12,817 nucleotides of DNA from Asterionellopsis glacialis (lineage: Eukaryota > Bacillariophyta > Plagiogrammaphyceae > Rhaphoneidales > Asterionellopsidaceae), in contig WKLE02003086.1 of the NCBI GenBank assembly GCA_014885115.2, forward strand, positions 1 through 12,817, written 5' to 3'. The position numbers and the translations under genes are program-made. Below are positions 6,736 to 12,817 of this stretch, piece after piece. Within the stretch, counting starts at the first letter, position 1; each line of letters begins with the position of its first letter. The notes under the pieces were generated by a model that worked only from the letters and a program-made list of their open reading frames with translations, was not told the origin of the DNA and ran no database searches.

Positions 6736-6977
6736 GTATATTCATACTACATCATATGTATGTGAGTTGTGTCTTGTTCACAACTCACCTACTGAAGGTT
6801 GTGTTATTAATATTAAGGATTGTGAGAAAGTACAAAATAAGCAATGAGAGGGCAGAAGATGGATTTGACTAACTATGTGTATCCCCCATTGTGCATTGCA
6901 TATACTAGCATCATAGCTCTTAGTTTCCAAGTATGTGGCCAGTTGGACAACCTAGTAATACCACTAGCATGTTAATG

Positions 6978-9900
6978 ATTTTTTGTAGCAACAATTCTCA
7001 GTTACCTTGAAAAATTGGTTATGGTATTTAAACAAGAATGTTCTTCATTTTTTGGTTCAGGGAGCTTTCGTTATCCATAAAGATAACAAAATATATGGAA
7101 AGTTTAGAATAAAGAAACAAAAGTGTTGTTCCTTGTGGTCCCTTTTGGGATTCCCAATGAAGAAATACTGCCTAGTAATTTTGTGTAGTTGCAAGAGTCC
7201 ATTATATCAAAAATGGGTTACAGTGGTAAAACATTGTTCTTCCTTGTTATTGCTTAGATCAGGGAGCTTTTGCTATCCATAAAGATAACCAAATATATAT
7301 TTGTGGACACTTTGAAGTGAAGAAACTAAATTGTTGTTCCTTTGTTGTTGTTCCTTTTGGGGTTGTAAAATCTCTATGGCAATAAACCAAGCAATCCTAA
7401 ACCAATTCAACATTGGCTGGGAAAATTTCACATGAGGTCTAATCAGCGATAAGTGGACAACAGTACAGGACCTTTACTATCAACAATTCAATAGTAACAA
7501 CAAATATAGAAGAACATGGACAACACACTTTATCAAAGTCATTTAGAATTGCTCAAAATCTAATTTTGGATTGGCCAGAACTCTTATTTGGTGACATTCT
7601 TTTGGAATGAAGAAAACAATAGTTTTCCCTTTTGATACCTTTTAGAATTTCAAATAAAGAAAAGCATCATTTTTTTGCCAAGAGTCAGTTCCCTCAAAAA
7701 TGGATTATAATGGTTAAATGATGTTGTTCCTCATGATGACTGTTTGCCTTGAGGAGCTTTTATTTTCCATAAAGATAAAGTAAAATATATTTATGAACAA
7801 TTTGAAATGAAGAAAACAGATTATTGTTCCTTGTGGTATGTCTTGTTTTGATATTTCAAATGAAGAAATGCATAATGAAATTGTGGTAAGAGGAGTTATA
7901 GTTGTGAAAAAGCAATGTTCCTCATGCTTGTTTGGTTTAGGATGCCTTTTCTATCAATAAAGGAAAGGAAAAATACATTTATGAATATTTTGTAATAAAG
8001 AAAACAAAGTATTGTTCCCTGTGGTCCTTTTTTTTAATTGCCAATGAAGAAATGCATAACTTTTTTGCATTGGTCAAACTGAGAAGTTCTTTCTTGAGAA
8101 CTTTTGTTCAAGGAGCTTCTGTTATCCCTAGATAGAAAAGGACAAGTATTTGTGGATGGTTTGTAATGAAGAACACAAATAATTGTTTCCTGTGCTGGTA
8201 AACCTTTTGGGATTGTAGAAAAAAAACAGAGAATAAATAAATAGTAACTTATACTAATTAATCTTAATGGTTGTCTATTGCAGACTTTGAGTTTGTCAAG
8301 GATATAATAGGGTAAGCTTGATATTCCTGCCTTGTAGGGGTGAATGGTGAATAGTAAATGGGTCTGTTTGATGTAACATATATATGCAGATTTTTTCAAC
8401 CTTTTCTCTTCTTTTTAAAATGTAATTCTTATTTTTGTTTTGGTTTCTGAACCCCATCTTTTTGTAGCAAGTGTTGAATACCTCTAAAATGGTTTATAGT
8501 AGTGAAAGAATGTTGTTCCAAAATGATTGTTTGGTTAGGGGAACTTTTGTTATCCATATAGGGGAAAACAAAAACATTTGTAGACAATTTAGGATGAAAA
8601 AAATTCCCAGTGAAAAGGAAATGCATCATTTTTTGTAGCAAGAGTCAGATACGTAAAAAAATAGGTACAATGGTCTAGCAATGCTCTTCCTCATGATGGA
8701 TTTGTGGACCATATAGAAAGAAGAAAAGAAAGCTTAGTTCCGTGTGGTACCTTTTTGGATTGGAAAACAAGTAACCAACATTTTTTTGGTAGAAGTGTCA
8801 GTTACCTCAAAAATGGGTTGCAGCCCATAAACAATGTTGTTCCATGTGACTGACTGTTTGGTTCAGGTAGCTTTTGCTCTATCTATAAAGATAAAGGAAT
8901 ATATATTTCTGGGCAATTTAGAATGAGAAAGCAAATTATTGCTGCCTTACTTCTTGCAGAACATTTTGGGGTTATAAAACAAGAAGAAATCAATCCTTCT
9001 TTGTATCAAGTGTCAGTTAGCAAGACCAACATCATGTGAGTTACAGCAGTGATCAAACAAAAAAGTTGTTCCTCATGATTGCTTGGATCAGGGAGATTAT
9101 GGTATCCATAAAGATAAAGAAAATTATATTTATGGACATTTTAGAATGAAAAAACAAAATTATTTTTTCTTGTTGTAATTTTTGGATTCCAAATGAAGAA
9201 ATGCATCATTTTTTCTAGCAATAGTCAGTTATCTCAAAAACGGGGGTTGCAGTTATAAAAGGCAGTTATTCCTTGTGAATGTTTGTTTTGGGGAAATTCT
9301 GTTATCAATAAAGATGAAGTAAAACATATTTGTGGACATTTTTGGGTAGAGAAAAAAAACAATTAATGTTCATTGTTGTAAATTTCAAAATTGTAAAACA
9401 AGTAACCACTCCTTTTTTGTAGAAGGAGGAGAGCCTGTTACCTCAGAAATAGGTTATTCTGAGGGAAGAATGTTGTTCTTCCTTGTGAATGGTTGCTTCA
9501 GGGAGCTTTAATTATCCAAAATGGTAAAGTAAAATATATTTATGAACATTTTGGAATGAGGAAAACAAGTTGTTGTTGCTTGTTGTGGTAGACCTTGTTT
9601 TAGAATTCTATTTGTGGACAATTTGGAATAGAGAAACAACATTATTGTTCAAAGAAACACAGCATTGATTTTAGCAAGTGCCAGTTCTTATCTCAAAATT
9701 GGTTACAGTGGTAAAAAATGTTCTGTCATATCATGGTTTGGTTCAGAGAGCTTTTGCTATCCATAGAGATAAAAGAGAAATATTTGTGAACAACTATACT
9801 AAAAATGAAGAAACTAAATTGTTTTTCCTTGTAATACACCTATTGGGGGGATTGTAAAACAAGAAACCAATCATTTTTTATTGTTGCAAGAGTCAGTTAC

Positions 9901-11108
9901 CACAGAATGATAGATTAAAGAATGTTGTCACCTATGAATGTTTGCTTCAGGGAGCTTTTTTTATCCATAAAGGCAAAGTAAAACATGTTTGGGGACATTT
10001 TGGAATGAAGAAGATGAGTAAATACTATTGTCTCTTGTTTTACACCTTTGGAATTATAAACAAAGAGTAACCAATAATTTTGTATAACAAGACAATTCAG
10101 TTAACTCTAAAGTGGGTTACAGTGCTGGTTAAAAAAGAAGTTCTTCCTTGTGCCTTTTTTGGTTTAAGGAGCTTTTGTTATCCATAAAGATAAAGTTAAT
10201 ATATATGTGGGCATTTTGGAATGAAGAAACAAAATTATAGTGGCTTGTTGTACCTTTTTTGAATTCCCATTGAAAAAATAATTTCTTTTGGGTAGCAAGA
10301 GGAGAGTCTGTAAAAATGGGTTACAGTGGAAAAACATTTTTCTTCCAGGGCTTAAAAAACAAAGAAGTTCTTCCACATGATTCTTCATGTTTGCTTCAGG
10401 GAGCTTTTGTTATCCTTATAGGTAAAGACTTGTGGACACTTTGGAATGAAGAAAAGTAATTATTCTTTCTTGTTGCTCCTTTTGGGATTGTAAAACAAGA
10501 AATCAATTATTTTTTGTAGCAAGTATCAGAGTATCATCAGATACCTCAAAAAAGGGTTATCATTATTTCAGAATGATGTTGTTGTTCCTCTTTATGTCTG
10601 TTTGAATTAAGGAGCTTTGTTTATCCAAAAAAGGAAAGGAAAATATATTTGTGGAAAATTTGGAATGGACAAGAAAAGTAATTATTGCTTTTTGTAGTAC
10701 CTTTTAAATTCTGAATAGAAGAAATTGCCTAATTTTGGTAGCAAGTGTCAGCAACAGTTACCTCAAACATGGGTTGTAGTGGTTGAAGAATGTTGTTCCT
10801 CATGATTGTTTGGATCATGGAGCTTTTGTGATCCATCACAAAGATAAACAGGAATAGATTTGTACATGATTTGGAATGAAGAAAACAATTATTCTTCATT
10901 GCCAAACTTTTTTGAATTCCCAATGAAATGTAATTCATCATTTTTGTAGCAAGAGTCAATTTCCATAAAAATGGGTTTAAGTAGTGGTCAAAATATGATG
11001 TTCCTCATAATGGTTTGGCTAAGGGATCTTTTGTTATCTATAGACATAAAAAGTAAAATATATATGTGGACATTTTGGAATAAAGAAAAGAAATTATTGC
11101 TCCTTGTA
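6978..11108. repeat. Satellite-like degenerate tandem array, unit about 200-245 bp
   Basis: A common unit recurs in the same orientation. Its recognisable parts, in order, are gtagcaagagtcagttacc, a ggttacagtggtaaa-like segment, a gttgttcct segment, gggagcttttgttatccata, aaagataaag, ggacattttggaatgaagaa, and a ccttttgggattgtaaaac segment. The ggagct part (or its variant) lies at 7061, 7263, 7753, 7940, 8112, 8540, 8867, 9092, 9292, 9502, 9747, 9951, 10168, 10400, 10611, 10819 and 11024. From 9092 onward spacings are 200-245 bp. Units differ by many substitutions and indels. All frames are full of stops, so it is not coding. Stretches around 7380-7560 and 8220-8460 match the unit poorly and may be diverged units or insertions. 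No terminal repeats or target-site duplications are evident. Confidence 0.85.
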
Positions 11109-11351
11109 CAGTAGCTGTGTATGCATCTGGTATCATGTCCAATGGAAATACATGTAGAGGCACAACAAAGAGTAGGAACCCTCAGTGTACAGTAGTATCA
11201 GGTATGTCCTACAATGCCTAATTGGTTCTACTTTTATATAATTACATGTACCAGGTAAAGTTACAGTACAGGTACACTCAATTTCACTACCTGGTACTGG
11301 CAACATTCCTGTCCATCCCTATCCATCAGGAATATCATGATGACTTAACAT

Positions 11352-11386
11352 GGTGGACAGGGACAGATGGGGGTGGACAGGGACAG
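11352..11386. repeat. Short direct repeat, 15 bp, period 20
   Basis: ggtggacagggacag occurs at 11352-11366 and again at 11372-11386, separated by five bases. A local duplication with no evident function. Confidence 0.6.
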
Positions 11387-11822
11387 CTGCACAGTTGCTC
11401 TATGCCATCTAGAATTTCCTGACTACTTTTTTATGATGTACAGCCTTGATATAGTGATACAGGTACTAGTCAAACAGTATATGTGTTCCATTTTAGATGA
11501 TTGTTACCTGTCAGAATAAATAATGTTCTGATGCCTTGATGCATGAACAATATAATGCTTTCTTGACAGAGTTTTTCCTCCTGCCTGCCATTTTTACTAT
11601 TCTTACTAGCAGGTATGGTTGCTTACTTTTATATGTGCCTCGTATTATGGGTACTGTTACTGTACCCAGGGGTAAGATCCCTGCTGGAAAAAAGGTCAAA
11701 TGTACCAGGACACTATGTATGTAGTACTCAGTACAAGTGACAATTCCAGTCAGAGTGAATGGAACTGAATGGGGTTAAATGGAAAGGGTTGAAACTTACA
11801 ATTACCCAATCTCCCTATATAT

Positions 11823-11836
11823 AGAGAGATCTCTCT
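11823..11836. repeat. 14-bp palindrome in a GA/CT-rich patch
   Basis: agagagatctctct is self-complementary and lies in a short low-complexity run of ta and ag/ct dinucleotides (about 11811-11860). Likely simple-sequence DNA. Confidence 0.5.
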
Positions 11837-12232
11837 CTAGTAGAGTCCTTTAGAGAGTTTTAGTTTTTGGTCATAAAATATACCATAATGTTTTTTGGCT
11901 TGAGAAATAAATACCTGCACTATCTCCTTGCCTTGCTTCTGGGTCAGGCAGAAGACTAGGACCCTACGGTAGGTAAAAGAGGACCTCTAGGGGGCCCTGT
12001 ACGATCAGCTCAAAGAATTGTGCAGTTTTCATTAGGGAGTCTGGGCATCAAATGGCCACTCAAAAAATGGCAAATGTGTACCCACTGATATCACAGTTTT
12101 TGAAAAGACCCAGATTTTCTTGATCAAAATGTGGTGATTTGCAGATGTGGCGATTTAACTATGCCACTTTTTCACCAAATTGATGCAAATATGGTGCTGG
12201 TAGAATCTACACAAAGGCACGTACCAAAATGA

Positions 12233-12254
12233 CACTGGTAGAATCCTACCAGTG
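12233..12254. repeat. Perfect inverted repeat, 9-bp arms, 4-base loop
   Basis: cactggtag (12233-12241) and ctaccagtg (12246-12254) form a tight hairpin with loop aatc. A diverged version of the left arm, gctggtagaatctac, lies about 40 bp before it. The surrounding 12040-12300 also repeats words such as aaaaatggca. This could be the remains of a small non-autonomous element, but no boundaries are clear. Confidence 0.5.
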
Positions 12255-12499
12255 CCATCTGGTATATCCAAAAATGGCATGTTTCTCTTGCTGACAGAAC
12301 TGAAAACAAAGATTCCATCAGGGACACATCAAGCTGCTGTTACAGATTTTTCTATGTACCACAGGTAATATCCTTGTATCCGGTACTACTAGTAGACTAC
12401 CACCACCCTTTGTAGGTTTAGGTACTGTACTACACAAGAAGAATATTGCATACAAGAAAAACGTGGAACAAGATACTAATGAGGACATTGGCAACAAGC

Positions 12500-12690
12500 A
12501 TCCTCACAAACAAACAAGACCAACAAGAACAAACAAGACGGCATCCACATACATCATGAAGAATTGTTTGGTTGTTGGTTGTGCTGCATTTTTTTAATGT
12601 TGTTTACAGAAACATGTTGATTGTTGTGATTCTTGCACTGCCATCAACATTTCGCTTGTTTTGTTCTTTTTTGTTGTCTTGTGTCAGAAA
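12500..12690. repeat. Imperfect long inverted repeat of aac/gtt-rich sequence
   Basis: An aacaagac-rich stretch at about 12508-12540 is roughly complementary to a gttttgttcttttttgttgtcttgtg stretch (written here only as a description of the tract at about 12657-12682), with gaps. The intervening bases are unrelated. Low complexity of both arms makes pairing by chance plausible. Confidence 0.3.
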
Positions 12691-12817
12691 CAAGTGCTCT
12701 GAAAAGTACTGTATCTGGTACTCGCAAACTTCATAAAGGGTTCGGGTTTAGGTATGATTTTTGACTGAAAAGATGTTTCCAGTACAAAGGGACAGACGGT
12801 AAACAGAAACTTACTTT

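Larger units (their letters stand above)
5601..6977. other. Non-coding stretch without supportable gene
   Basis: Six-frame reading shows only short frames (about 100 codons at most, at 6381-6686) with no repeat, motif or composition that suggests a protein. A tandem 10-bp duplication around a caattg palindrome lies at 5607-5626. A short inverted repeat gggaag/cttccc is at 5930-5950. Two local repeat structures further right are listed separately. I see nothing else that can be named. Confidence 0.6.
11109..12817. other. Non-coding stretch, GTAC-rich, no supportable gene
   Basis: After the tandem array ends the base composition and word content change. Short frames here (about 60 codons, some overlapping on opposite strands near 11511-11724) show no protein character. 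By hand count about 22 GTAC tetramers occur, many in ggtactg, tgtacca or cagtac contexts. Short direct, inverted and palindromic repeats are listed separately. No RNA gene or splice-site-bounded exon could be supported. Confidence 0.55.

Noticed and set aside
6381..6847. Frames of 101 and 63 codons with several Cys and His
   Set aside because: The Cys/His pattern follows from tgatg/catca-rich local repeats and does not form a zinc-binding spacing.
8034..10959. Minus-strand frames of 70-121 codons in the tandem array
   Set aside because: They fall at different phases of the satellite unit, are not shared between units, and are interrupted in every neighbouring copy.
6978..11108. tRNA-derived SINE, because units contain ggttcaggga resembling a B box
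   Set aside because: There is no matching A box at the right distance, no poly-A tail or target-site duplication, and units are tandem rather than dispersed.
11511..11724. Two 62-codon frames overlapping on opposite strands
   Set aside because: Mutual shadows in low-complexity DNA with no protein features.

Overview
The window looks like nuclear DNA of a eukaryote, most likely a diatom or related stramenopile. The evidence is one very large intron-free reading frame coding for a secreted, Pro/Ser/Thr-rich repeat protein. Its short P-T-S-x-P-[ST] and Q-P-[ST]-x-x-P-type units are familiar from diatom cell-surface proteins. There is also a long AT-rich satellite-like tandem array and a sparse, gene-poor remainder. 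No bacterial features (operons, ribosome binding sites, rRNA, tRNA, CRISPR) are visible. The taxonomic call rests on protein style only.

Left part (1-5091, minus strand): one open reading frame runs from an ATG at 5091..5089 to the left edge with no in-frame stop in 1,697 codons, so the gene is incomplete at its 3' end. In protein order it holds: a signal peptide (residues 1-21) followed by an RRQL site; a charged region with two copies of a basic 43-residue block; a long Pro/Ser/Thr-rich region that settles into an exact 93-residue period; a first array of a 24-residue LIDFLPT-type repeat; a single island of 18 cysteines (residues 1081-1204); more Pro/Ser/Thr modules; and a second, longer array of the 24-residue repeat running off the window. 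A 340-bp stretch is present twice, 1,653 bp apart, with only three differences, all synonymous. The layout (modules, then 24-mer array) therefore appears to have been duplicated around the cysteine island.

Middle (5092-6977): 5' flank of this gene and unremarkable non-coding DNA, with a heat-shock-element-like palindrome, a perfect 11-bp-arm hairpin and a degenerate ~50-bp repeat.

Right (6978-11108): a degenerate AT-rich tandem array with a period of about 200-245 bp and 17 recognisable units. Then 11109-12817: non-coding DNA with many GTAC tetramers, short palindromes and no supportable gene.

The only supportable gene is the large minus-strand one. A role at the cell surface, in extracellular matrix, adhesion or cell-wall (frustule) association, is inferred from architecture and not shown by any recognised catalytic or binding domain.
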